6,630 nt of DNA from Chloroflexota bacterium (GCA_021789355.1 JAJYJR010000334.1:1-6630), one strand, 5' to 3'; numbered from the stretch's first letter, positions 1-5,650 are shown. Translations and numbers: made by a program. Notes: a model not told the origin generated them from the letters alone.

Positions 1-838
1 TGAATGCGCGGAGCGGCATCAGCCCGATCAGCTCGGACTCGCGGACCGCCACGCCCTCCGCGCCGGCCAGCCGCACGACTTCCTCCCAGGCCCGCCAGAG
101 CGGCGTGATCGTGAAGTCCAGCAGGTTCATGGAGACCTGCGCGCAGTCCAGGTCGTCCAGGTAGAAACCCTTGGCCTGGACCCTGGGCAACCCGCCGCCG
201 CGCTCCCGGATCTGGGCCGCGATCCGCTTTGCCAGCCCCACGTCGGGCGTCTCGAGGTTGATGTTGTAGGCAATGAGGAAGGGGCGGGCGCCGACCACGG
301 TCGCGCCTGCGCTGGGATGCATGCGGGCGGGGCCGGCGTCGGGCTCGTGGCCGGGAGTGCCGATCAAGCCCCTCATGCCCTCGTACTCGGGGCGGCGGAT
401 GTCCGCCAGGACCTCGCGTTCCGGGCGGGCCGCGGCCAGCGCGTAGAAGAAGACGGGAAGGCCGTACCTGTCGGCGATCCGCCGCCCGAACGCGCGGGCA
501 ACGGCCACGGTCTCATCCATGGTCGTCTCGCCGAGCGGCACGAACGGGATCACGTCGACCGCGCCGAGCCTCGGGTGCTGGCCGGTGTGGTGCTCCATGT
601 CGATCCGGTCGACGGCCACACCGACGGCCGCATCCATCGCATCGGTGACGGCCCCGGGCTCACCGGCGAACGTGAGCACGCAGCGGTTGTGGTCGGGATC
701 CTGGGTGCGATCCAGCAGGAACACGCCGGGCACGGAGGCCACGGCGTCCGCCAGCGCGTCGACCACCTCGGGCCGCCTGCCTTCGCTGAAGTTGGGGACG
801 CACTCGATGAGCCTGGCCACGTTCTCCTCGCGCTGCAT
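1..838 (-). CDS. ftcD: Glutamate formimidoyltransferase (FtcD formiminotransferase domain), 3' end outside window
   Basis: This enzyme moves the formimino group from N-formimino-L-glutamate to tetrahydrofolate, the last step of one histidine degradation route, in the cytosol. The 279 visible residues follow the formiminotransferase domain of mammalian FTCD closely. ECVPNFSEG stands at residues 12-20, and GQHPRLGAVDVIPF at 86-99 contains H88, which aligns with catalytic His82 of the mammalian enzyme. GARPFLIAYNINLETP and the later QVSMNLLDF block of the C-terminal subdomain follow. The frame is open to the window edge, so a fused cyclodeaminase domain can be neither shown nor excluded. The ATG at 838 was chosen because it sits about six residues before the family's usual start. 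In-frame ATGs at 868 and 886 and a GTG at 916 are alternatives; the GTG lies only four bases from a -10 box. No Shine-Dalgarno precedes any of them. No other histidine-utilisation gene is visible. The family call is firm; the exact start is not. Confidence 0.93.
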   Translation of the reverse strand, partial: MQREENVARLIECVPNFSEGRRPEVVDALADAVASVPGVFLLDRTQDPDHNRCVLTFAGEPGAVTDAMDAAVGVAVDRIDMEHHTGQHPRLGAVDVIPFVPLGETTMDETVAVARAFGRRIADRYGLPVFFYALAAARPEREVLADIRRPEYEGMRGLIGTPGHEPDAGPARMHPSAGATVVGARPFLIAYNINLETPDVGLAKRIAAQIRERGGGLPRVQAKGFYLDDLDCAQVSMNLLDFTITPLWRAWEEVVRLAGAEGVAVRESELIGLMPLRAF

Positions 839-920
839 GTGGGGATGGGCGGTACGCGAGAGCCGCATCGGGGCTCCGTGGGGCATGTGGTGCGCTGCGC
901 CATCGGGCCCGGACACAGGA

Positions 921-926
921 AGTCTA
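921..926 (-). promoter_or_regulatory. -10 box TAGACT upstream of ftcD
   Basis: On the minus strand TAGACT fits the TANNNT -10 pattern, and the same hexamer stands before two other genes here. No TTGACA-like -35 is seen at normal spacing. The in-frame GTG at 916 begins after four bases, so the transcript would be almost leaderless if that GTG is used. It would have about an 80-base leader if the ATG at 838 is used. Confidence 0.5.
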
Positions 927-956
927 GCCTCGGCGCATGGCCATCGCGGGGACGAG

Positions 957-1044
957 GCACTCGCGCGGCCCGGCGTGAGAGCTCGCGTGGCCCTGGGTGG
1001 GAGCTCGCGCGGCCCGGCGTGAGAGCTCGCGTGGCCCGTGCGGA
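957..1044. repeat. Four-unit 22-bp tandem repeat between the GNAT gene and ftcD
   Basis: Units lie at 957-978, 979-1000, 1001-1022 and 1023-1044. They share the core CTCGCG(C/T)GGCCC, preceded by GAG in units 2-4. Units alternate: 1 and 3 carry CGCGGCCCGGCGTGA, while 2 and 4 carry CGTGGCCC followed by differing ends. This gives a perfect 34-base direct repeat (960-993 and 1004-1037) with a 44-base period, which suggests one duplication of a two-unit block. The array lies just after the GNAT stop and 31 bases upstream of the ftcD -10 box, so it could hold protein-binding sites or be a slippage product. No gene is seen in 927-1051. Confidence 0.85.
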
Positions 1045-1051
1045 ACCCGTC

Positions 1052-1930
1052 TCAGAGCTCGCGGCGCATCACCGGGAACCGGTCGTCGGCGACGACCATC
1101 GCGAAGCCGGCACGCTCCCAGAACCCCGGGAAGGCGGCACTCGTGGCGTCGGCCCGCGCCCCGGCCTCCGGGTACGCCTCCACGGCCGCGAACCCGCGGA
1201 GCGACAGTTCGCGACAGACATCGTCCACCAGCGCCAGCGCGTGCCCCCGGCGCCGCGCCTCGGCCGTGGTCGCGACGCACGTGATCACCGCGGGCAGCGG
1301 CGACGCCGGCAGCTGCGGGTACAGGTCGCGGAGCCGCAGCGCACGGGGGTAGGCCGACAGCGGGCCGAACTGGCAGTACGCGGCGGGTCGGTCGTCCAGC
1401 AGCAGCACCCGGGCGTAGCTGCCAAAGATCCCCAGGCCGCGTCCCAGGAGCCCGAGCTTCCGCGGAGCGCCGGCACCCGGACGCTCGACCCGTCGGGGGG
1501 GCGGGGCGAAGGGGTTGTCGCTGGCGGGCGCGAACAGGTCGGGTTCGGCGAACAGGTCGGGCCCGGCGAACAGGTCGGGCCCGGAGGCAACGGGGCTGTC
1601 GGCAGTGGGCTCGAACGGGTTGCGCCCCCGGACGAACGGGTTGACGATCGGCCGGCGTTGCGAGGCGTCCTCCAGGAACGGGTTGGGTGTGAGCGACCCG
1701 GCCGGCGCGGGCGACCTGGCATGTGCGGGAGGCCCGGCATGTGTGGACGACCCGGCCGTCCCGGCCTCGGCCGGTCGCGGACGCAGCCAGCCCTCACGGT
1801 GCGCCTTCGAGCCGGCGACCGCGTCCTCCCAGTAGTCGCACGTCCGGTGGTCGAACGCGGGATCGGCGCACGGCGGCACGAGCGCGAAGCCTTCCTCGTC
1901 CGTGACGTCGACGATGCGGATCCGGCCCAT
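1052..1930 (-). CDS. GNAT-family N-acetyltransferase with an NPF/PDLF repeat insert
   Basis: This 292-residue protein is probably a cytosolic acetyl-CoA-dependent N-acetyltransferase; its substrate is unknown. Residues 1-50 hold CADPAFDHRTCDYW and KAHREGWLR, resembling the start of a GNAT group with a Cys-Tyr-Trp motif followed by Trp-Leu. Residues 171-190 (SYARVLLLDDRPAAYCQFGP) resume the GNAT beta strands. Residues 217-240 form acetyl-CoA-binding motif A (ITCVAT, then RRRGHALALVDDV), and 247-280 carry FAAVEAYPE and FWERAGFAMV. In between, residues 51-160 are a Pro/Ala/Gly-rich, probably disordered insert with four NPF motifs (83, 97, 104, 139) and three tandem PDLFA units (118-134). The ATG at 1930 was chosen because a TAGACT box lies seven bases upstream; the 46 Arg-rich in-frame codons before it do not look like protein. 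The gene is divergent from the DedA gene. Confidence 0.82.
   Translation of the reverse strand: MGRIRIVDVTDEEGFALVPPCADPAFDHRTCDYWEDAVAGSKAHREGWLRPRPAEAGTAGSSTHAGPPAHARSPAPAGSLTPNPFLEDASQRRPIVNPFVRGRNPFEPTADSPVASGPDLFAGPDLFAEPDLFAPASDNPFAPPPRRVERPGAGAPRKLGLLGRGLGIFGSYARVLLLDDRPAAYCQFGPLSAYPRALRLRDLYPQLPASPLPAVITCVATTAEARRRGHALALVDDVCRELSLRGFAAVEAYPEAGARADATSAAFPGFWERAGFAMVVADDRFPVMRREL
1531..1584. repeat. Three 18-bp tandem units inside the GNAT gene
   Basis: Units at 1531-1548, 1549-1566 and 1567-1584 share CGAACAGGTCGGG. The last two are identical and the first differs by TT for CC. On the coding strand each encodes one PDLFA-type hexapeptide. The period is a multiple of three, so copy number can change without a frameshift. 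Confidence 0.9.
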
Positions 1931-1937
1931 ATGATTG

Positions 1938-1943
1938 AGTCTA
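1938..1943 (-). promoter_or_regulatory. -10 box TAGACT for the GNAT gene, leaderless spacing
   Basis: TAGACT on the minus strand ends seven bases before the ATG at 1930. Transcription normally starts about seven bases after a -10 box, so the mRNA should begin at or next to the start codon. There is no Shine-Dalgarno and no recognisable -35. Confidence 0.6.
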
Positions 1944-2022
1944 CGGCGCGCCGGCCTGCGACGGGACGGACGGCGCGATTGCGCGGCGCTGCGACGCGTC
2001 GACGCGCGAGGTCCCCGGCGGC

Positions 2023-2055
2023 GCCTCCTCCGGCCCGAGAGCCTCCTCCGGCCCG
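2023..2055. repeat. 15-bp perfect direct repeat between the divergent GNAT and DedA promoters
   Basis: GCCTCCTCCGGCCCG occurs at 2023-2037 and 2041-2055, an 18-base period. The second copy ends 16 bases before the DedA -10 box, where a -35 would overlap it, so it could be a regulator site or a short slippage duplication. Confidence 0.75.
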
Positions 2056-2071
2056 GGCCGGCACCCACTGC

Positions 2072-2077
2072 TAGACT
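2072..2077 (+). promoter_or_regulatory. -10 box TAGACT for the DedA gene, leaderless spacing
   Basis: TAGACT is followed by eight bases and then the ATG at 2086. The predicted transcription start falls at or one to two bases before the start codon, and no Shine-Dalgarno is present. No TTGACA-like -35 is seen. Confidence 0.6.
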
Positions 2078-2085
2078 CGCCCGGC

Positions 2086-2745
2086 ATGCTTGCCTTTCTC
2101 GATCAGATCGTCATCCCCTTCCTGACCCACCTCTACGGCACCGTGGGATACCTCGGGGTGGGCGTGGCCATGGCTATCGAATCGGCCATGATCCCGCTCC
2201 CCTCCGAGCTGGTCCTCCCCTTCGCAGGGTTCCTCGTCTCGAGCCCGTCCAGCGTCGAGCCGCTGACGCACGGGCCGTGGTCGTTCTGGGTCGTCGCCGT
2301 CGTGGCGGTGCTGGGCAACACGGCCGGGTCGCTGATCGGGTACGCCGTCGGCGCGTGGGGCGGCCGCCCGTTCCTGGAGCGCTACGGCCGATACCTCCTG
2401 ATCCGGCAGGACGAGATCGACCTGGCGGACCGCTTCTTCGCCCGATGGGGCCCACAGACGGCCTTCTTCAGCCGCCTGCTGCCGGTCGTCCGGACGTTCA
2501 TCAGCTTCCCCGCCGGGGTCGCGCGGATGCCGCTCGGGAGGTTCATCCTCTACTCGACGCTCGGGGCGGTGCCCTGGACGATCCTGCTGCTGTACGTCGG
2601 CACGGTCCTCGGGGCGAACTGGATCGACGTCCGGCACGCGCTCTCGCCGTTCGACACGGCGATCGCGGTTGCGTGCGTCGCGGCCGTGGTGCTGTTCGTG
2701 GCGTGGCGGCTGGGCTGGGTCTCCCGCCTGCGGCGCGCGTCCTGA
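2086..2745 (+). CDS. DedA-family integral membrane protein (SNARE-associated/VTT domain)
   Basis: This 219-residue protein belongs to the DedA superfamily of inner-membrane proteins, linked to membrane homeostasis and, in studied members, flipping of phosphatidylethanolamine or undecaprenyl phosphate. The specific role here cannot be read from sequence. Hydrophobic segments lie near residues 20-50 (including the re-entrant motif ESAMIPLPSELVLPFAGFL), 66-90, 152-176 and 191-207. The family motif FFSRLLPVVRTFISFPAGVARM spans 127-148 and includes R130 and R136, matching arginines reported as essential in E. coli YqjA. E41 in the PLPSE stretch is the candidate membrane acidic residue. Length and motif order are normal, so the gene looks intact. 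It seems to be a single-gene unit: a leaderless-type promoter precedes it and a hairpin follows 20 bases after the stop. Confidence 0.93.
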   Translation: MLAFLDQIVIPFLTHLYGTVGYLGVGVAMAIESAMIPLPSELVLPFAGFLVSSPSSVEPLTHGPWSFWVVAVVAVLGNTAGSLIGYAVGAWGGRPFLERYGRYLLIRQDEIDLADRFFARWGPQTAFFSRLLPVVRTFISFPAGVARMPLGRFILYSTLGAVPWTILLLYVGTVLGANWIDVRHALSPFDTAIAVACVAAVVLFVAWRLGWVSRLRRAS

Positions 2746-2765
2746 CTCCCGGCGACTCCGGCCGC

Positions 2766-2789
2766 GCGCAGCGGCTCAGGCCGCTGCGC
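2766..2789. terminator. Probable bidirectional terminator hairpin between convergent genes
   Basis: GCGCAGCGGC and GCCGCTGCGC form a perfect 10-bp stem with a four-base TCAG loop. It lies 20 bases after the DedA stop and about 70 bases after the convergent phosphatase stop. The plus-strand sequence after the stem, TCTTCCCG, is only weakly T-rich. Termination is therefore inferred from position and stem perfection. Nothing else is seen in 2746-2858. Confidence 0.7.
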
Positions 2790-2858
2790 TCTTCCCGCGA
2801 CCTCGGCCCCAGCGCACCCCCGCGCTCCCGGCAGCAACGCCGGCCCACGCCCCGGGCG

Positions 2859-3524
2859 CTACTCCCAGGTGTCGCCGCGCACTCCGCGGATGTGCGAGAC
2901 GTCGTTGGCGACGAGCAGGCGGGCTCCGTCCTCCAGCGACCCGGGGAACCGCAGCACGGTCAGGTTGGCCGGCGCCTGCATGAAGTGCCGCCGGTAGTCG
3001 CGGACGGGGACGCCCAGCGCCACCGAGAGGAGCACGCGGTTCGTGGTGGAATGCGCGACGACGAGGACCCGTGGGCCGACCGATCCTGACAAGCCACCCG
3101 ACCCGTCCGCCCGGCCGATCAGGTCGACCAGGAGCGACCGAACCCTCTGCGCGACCTGGTCGCCGGACTCCCCGCCGGGACAGGCGATGCCCGCCGGATC
3201 CTCTTCCCAGCGCCGTCGCCCGGCCGCGTCCAGCGCATCGATCTGCGCGTAGGTCAGCCCCTCCCATCGCCCGTAGTCCATCTCGCTGAGCCGCGCGTCT
3301 ATCTCGACGTCGAAGCCCGGCACCACGAGCGACGTGGTCTCGCGGGCGCGAGCCAGCGCGCTCGACACGACCCGGTCGAAGGGCACGCCGGCCAGCCGCT
3401 CGCCCAGGGCGCGCGCCGCCGCGCGGCCGGCGTCGGAGAGCGGGAGATCGAGCCGCTGCCCGAGGTGCTGCTCGGGGTCCGAGCGCGGGGTGGATCCGTG
3501 CCGGGTGAGGACGAGCGTCAGCAT
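2859..3524 (-). CDS. Histidine phosphatase superfamily protein (phosphoglycerate mutase-like)
   Basis: This 221-residue protein is a branch-1 histidine phosphatase that would work through a phosphohistidine intermediate. TRHGST at 7-12 gives R8 and catalytic H9. SSALARARET at 54-63 supplies the second phosphate-binding arginine (R59 or R61), EMDYGRWEGL at 81-90 the acid residue E81, and AHST at 157-160 the second histidine H158. PGGES at 116-120 is also typical. The family includes alpha-ribazole phosphatase, cofactor-dependent mutases and broad phosphatases; the sequence does not decide among them. The ATG at 3524 was chosen because TRHG is normally within the first dozen residues and a -10 box lies six bases upstream. 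The frame stays open 100 codons further, but that extension crosses the riboswitch on the other strand. The gene is divergent from the flavin transporter, and a functional link is not shown. Confidence 0.92.
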   Translation of the reverse strand: MLTLVLTRHGSTPRSDPEQHLGQRLDLPLSDAGRAAARALGERLAGVPFDRVVSSALARARETTSLVVPGFDVEIDARLSEMDYGRWEGLTYAQIDALDAAGRRRWEEDPAGIACPGGESGDQVAQRVRSLLVDLIGRADGSGGLSGSVGPRVLVVAHSTTNRVLLSVALGVPVRDYRRHFMQAPANLTVLRFPGSLEDGARLLVANDVSHIRGVRGDTWE

Positions 3525-3530
3525 GGAGGA

Positions 3531-3536
3531 ACTGTA
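3531..3536 (-). promoter_or_regulatory. -10 box TACAGT for the phosphatase gene, leaderless spacing
   Basis: On the minus strand TACAGT is followed by six bases (TCCTCC) and then the ATG at 3524, so the A of the start codon falls at the expected +1. No Shine-Dalgarno and no clear -35 are present. Confidence 0.55.
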
Positions 3537-3580
3537 ACGGCGGGGGGACGACCGCATCTCGGCGCCTGCCACGAGACCCG

Positions 3581-3619
3581 CCCGGGGCGCGTGCTCGCTG
3601 CCCCGGGGCGCGTGCTCGC
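3581..3619. repeat. 18-bp perfect direct repeat upstream of the riboswitch promoter
   Basis: CCCGGGGCGCGTGCTCGC occurs at 3581-3598 and 3602-3619, a 21-base period of two helical turns. It ends nine bases before the candidate -10 box of the riboswitch transcript and lies between the two divergent promoters. It could be an operator, but no regulator gene is present in the window. Confidence 0.8.
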
Positions 3620-3628
3620 CGCCTGCGT

Positions 3629-3634
3629 TATCCT
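3629..3634 (+). promoter_or_regulatory. Candidate -10 box TATCCT for the riboswitch-transporter operon
   Basis: TATCCT fits TANNNT and predicts a transcript start near 3641, about 13 bases before the riboswitch P1 stem. It lies inside a 7-bp inverted repeat (GCCTGCG at 3621-3627, CGCAGGC at 3640-3646). This is the only plausible -10 seen between the direct repeat and the aptamer. No -35 is recognised. Confidence 0.45.
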
Positions 3635-3653
3635 CTCCGCGCAGGCACGAATA

Positions 3654-3808
3654 CGCCTTCACTTCGGGGTTGGGTGGAATTCCCGACCGGTGGTCGGCGG
3701 CGCCGCAAGGCTCGCCAGCCCACGACCCGACGCGGCGCGCAAGCGTCACGGCGGTGGATTCCCTGGCAGGGAGCCGACGGTCAGAGTCCGGATGGGAGAA
3801 GTGAGGCG
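3654..3808 (+). ncRNA. FMN riboswitch (RFN element)
   Basis: This aptamer senses flavin mononucleotide in the nascent mRNA and normally lowers expression of riboflavin synthesis or uptake genes when FMN is plentiful. Conserved blocks appear in order: CTTCGGGG then GGGTGGAATTCCCGACCGG (3662-3690), AGCCCACGA (3717-3725), GGTGGATTCCC (3753-3763), GCCGACGGTCAGAGTCCGG (3773-3791) and ATGGGAGAAG (3792-3801). P1 forms between CGCCTTCACTTC (3654-3665) and GAAGTGAGGCG (3798-3808), with one bulged base. The helix between 3691 and 3716 and the GC-rich arm at 3726-3750 vary, as in other family members. It lies 57 bases before the ATPase start codon and so controls the ABC operon. Confidence 0.96.
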
Positions 3809-3815
3809 CGTGCGA

Positions 3816-3835
3816 CCGGCGCATCCGTGCGCCGG
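3816..3835 (+). promoter_or_regulatory. Candidate riboswitch expression-platform hairpin
   Basis: CCGGCGCA and TGCGCCGG form a perfect 8-bp stem with a TCCG loop, starting seven bases after riboswitch P1. GGCGCG at 3805-3810, which includes the 3' end of P1, could instead pair with TGCGCC at 3828-3833. That would make P1 plus this hairpin exclusive with an alternative fold, as in a termination switch. No U-tract follows, so attenuation without a U-tract or masking of the translation start are both possible. Confidence 0.5.
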
Positions 3836-3865
3836 CACCGCCCGTGCCCCTTCCGCCTGCGCCCG

Positions 3866-4777
3866 ATGCGAGGCCGCACGACGGGGGTCCACGCCCTGAC
3901 CAGTATCGCGATCCGCGGCGTCTCGCGGTCGTTCGCCACGGCGGACGGCGCGCTGCCCGTGCTCGACCGGGTCAGCTTCGACGTGCCGGAGCGCTCGGTC
4001 GTCGCCCTCATCGGGCCCAACGGGTGCGGCAAGAGCACGCTCCTCCGGCTCGTCGCCGGCCTCCTCCGGCCCGCCGCCGGGCAGATCGAGGTGGACGGCG
4101 TGGCCGTGACCGGCCCGGACCCCCGGGTCGGGTTCGTGTTCCAGGAGCCACGCCTGCTGCCGTGGCGCGACTCCGCCGGCAACATCGCGTATCCCCTGGA
4201 GCTTGCCGGATGGTCGGGCGGCCGGCGCGACGACCAGGTGCGCGACCTGCTCGGCCTGGTGGGCCTGCGAGAGTTCGCGGGCGCGCGGCCGCACGAGCTG
4301 TCGGGCGGGATGCGGCAGCGCGTGTCGATCGCGCGCGCGCTCGCCCTGGGGCCCTCCGTGCTCCTGCTCGACGAGCCGTTCAGCGCCCTCGATGCGCTGA
4401 CCCGTGAGCGCTTCAACGCCGAGCTGGTGCACCTGTGGGAGCGCACCGAGACCACGATCCTGCTGGTGACGCACTCGATCTCCGAGGCCATCTTCCTGGC
4501 CGACCGGGTGGTGGTCCTCTCGCCGCGCCCCGGCCGTGTCGTGGCCGACCTGCCCGTGGGGATCGACCGCGCCAGCCGCGAGTCGGATATCGACACGCTG
4601 GCCCTCGGGCGGACGGCGACCCTGATCCGGCGCCACCTCGCAGGCGCCACGGACGATCCCTCGCCGGCGGAGCTCATCGCGGAGCTGGGCCGGCGTCAGC
4701 GACGGGGTGGGATCCCCATCGAGGAGCTGGGGGAGCCGGCCTGGTTCGACCCGTTCGGGCCGGAGGGCGGGGCGTGA
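3866..4777 (+). CDS. ABC transporter ATPase of the FMN-riboswitch operon (predicted flavin importer)
   Basis: This 303-residue cytosolic ATPase would drive the importer made with the next two genes. All nucleotide-binding motifs are intact: Walker A GPNGCGKST at 50-58, Q-loop Q93 in FQEPRLLPW, signature LSGGMRQR at 145-152, Walker B VLLLDE at 165-170, D-loop SALD at 173-176 and switch H203. It belongs to the nitrate/taurine/thiamine-precursor (TauB/SsuB/ThiZ-like) ATPase group. A C-terminal tail of about 43 residues (261-303), rich in charged residues and ending WFDPFGPEGGA, goes beyond the core domain. The ATG at 3866 is 57 bases after the riboswitch and has no Shine-Dalgarno. An in-frame GTG at 3827 lies inside the hairpin and would add an Arg-rich stretch, so it is less likely. 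The stop overlaps the permease start by four bases. Confidence 0.93.
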   Translation: MRGRTTGVHALTSIAIRGVSRSFATADGALPVLDRVSFDVPERSVVALIGPNGCGKSTLLRLVAGLLRPAAGQIEVDGVAVTGPDPRVGFVFQEPRLLPWRDSAGNIAYPLELAGWSGGRRDDQVRDLLGLVGLREFAGARPHELSGGMRQRVSIARALALGPSVLLLDEPFSALDALTRERFNAELVHLWERTETTILLVTHSISEAIFLADRVVVLSPRPGRVVADLPVGIDRASRESDIDTLALGRTATLIRRHLAGATDDPSPAELIAELGRRQRRGGIPIEELGEPAWFDPFGPEGGA

Positions 4778-5640
4778 GCGGGCCCCGACCGCCGGCCGCC
4801 GAACGGACGGCGGGCCACGAGGTGGCTGCGGGCGACCAGGCGCCCGTGGCCCGACGGCGCGGGTTGGGCCGCTGGAGGCGCGGGCTCGGCCGCTGGCGGC
4901 GCGCGGTCGACGTCGGCGCGGCAGCGCTCGTCTTCGTGATCGCCTGGAAGCTGGTCGTGGTGCTGGGCGGATACCCGGTCTTCATCCTGCCCGCGCCGGA
5001 GGTGGTGGCGGCGCGGTTCGTCTCCGCCTGGGCCGACGGCACCATGGAGCCACACGCTGCGCAGACGCTCGTCGAGGTCCTGCTCGGGTTCGCCGTCGGT
5101 GCGAGCGCGGGCCTCGTGGCCGGATACGCGCTGGCGCGCTCGCGCCTGGCGGAGCGCGTCCTTTCGCCGTACCTCGTTGCCGCCCAGGCCACGCCGATCC
5201 TGGCCCTCGCGCCACTCCTGGCCCTCTGGTTCGGGAGCGGGCTGCTCAGCAAGGTCGTGATCTGCGCGCTGATCGTCTTCTTCCCGGTCGCGGTCGCGAC
5301 CATGGTCGGGCTGCGCAACGTGGACCGGCGGCTGCTGGAGATGGCGCGCTCGTTCCGCGCGACGCACTGGCAGCTGCTGTGGAGCCTCGAGCTGCCCGCG
5401 GCGCTGCCCGGGATCATGGGCGGGATGCGGGTGGGCGTCACGCTGGCGGTGGTCGGCGCGATCATCGGCGAGTGGGCCGGCGGCGACCGCGGCCTGGGCG
5501 TCCTGATCAACCTCGCCCGCGGCAGCCTGTTCGACATCCCGCTCCTGTTCGCCACGCTGTTCACGATCGCCCTGCTGGGCGTCGTGCTGTACGTCCTTGT
5601 CGTGCTCGTGGAACGCCGCCTGGTCGGCACCCGCGGCTGA
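4774..5640 (+). CDS. ribX: ABC transporter permease, RibX-like (predicted riboflavin/flavin-precursor uptake)
   Basis: This 288-residue inner-membrane permease forms the import channel with the upstream ATPase and downstream binding protein. Hydrophobic segments lie near residues 47-64, 98-120, 132-152, 159-180, 218-236 and 255-279. The ATPase-contacting EAA-type loop is at about 188-215 (LEMARSFRATHWQLLWSLELPAALPG), as in BPD_transp_1 permeases of the SsuC/ThiX type. The GTG start overlaps the ATPase stop as GTGA, which implies translational coupling. The first 45 residues are hydrophilic and cytosolic, with a tandem GLGRWRR duplication at 30-43. Assignment to RibX rests on the FMN riboswitch and on known RibXY systems in Chloroflexus; the permease sequence alone cannot exclude another small substrate. 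The transporter class is certain, the substrate inferred. Confidence 0.92.
   Translation: MSGPRPPAAERTAGHEVAAGDQAPVARRRGLGRWRRGLGRWRRAVDVGAAALVFVIAWKLVVVLGGYPVFILPAPEVVAARFVSAWADGTMEPHAAQTLVEVLLGFAVGASAGLVAGYALARSRLAERVLSPYLVAAQATPILALAPLLALWFGSGLLSKVVICALIVFFPVAVATMVGLRNVDRRLLEMARSFRATHWQLLWSLELPAALPGIMGGMRVGVTLAVVGAIIGEWAGGDRGLGVLINLARGSLFDIPLLFATLFTIALLGVVLYVLVVLVERRLVGTRG
4861..4902 (+). repeat. 21-bp in-frame tandem duplication in the permease N-terminus
   Basis: Units 4861-4881 and 4882-4902 match at 18 of 21 positions, and each encodes GLGRWRR. The result is a strongly basic segment just before the first membrane helix. Confidence 0.85.
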
Positions 5641-5650
5641 CGTGTCACCT

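Noticed and set aside
957..1044. CRISPR array
   Set aside because: The 22-bp units are contiguous, with no unique spacers and no cas genes nearby.
1931..2068. A 46-residue Arg-rich N-terminal extension of the GNAT protein
   Set aside because: The TAGACT promoter lies inside this stretch and the translation is compositionally unlike the protein. The ATG at 1930 fits both promoter and family.
317..2074. A 585-codon open frame on the plus strand
   Set aside because: It lies opposite ftcD and the GNAT gene, whose minus-strand translations carry clear family motifs. The plus frame is Arg/Gly/Pro-rich with no domain and is the usual mirror frame in GC-rich DNA.
3654..3808. TPP (thi-box) riboswitch, considered because the operon resembles ThiXYZ
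   Set aside because: The sequence blocks match the RFN/FMN aptamer throughout, and the CUGAGA and ACCUGAUCUGG blocks of a TPP riboswitch are absent.
3525..3824. A 100-residue N-terminal extension of the phosphatase
   Set aside because: It would run through the riboswitch on the opposite strand, and the TRHG motif already lies at the normal place when translation starts at 3524.
3674..3865. An upstream start for the ATPase within the riboswitch
   Set aside because: The open frame covers conserved RNA positions of the aptamer, and the added peptide does not resemble any part of an ABC ATPase.
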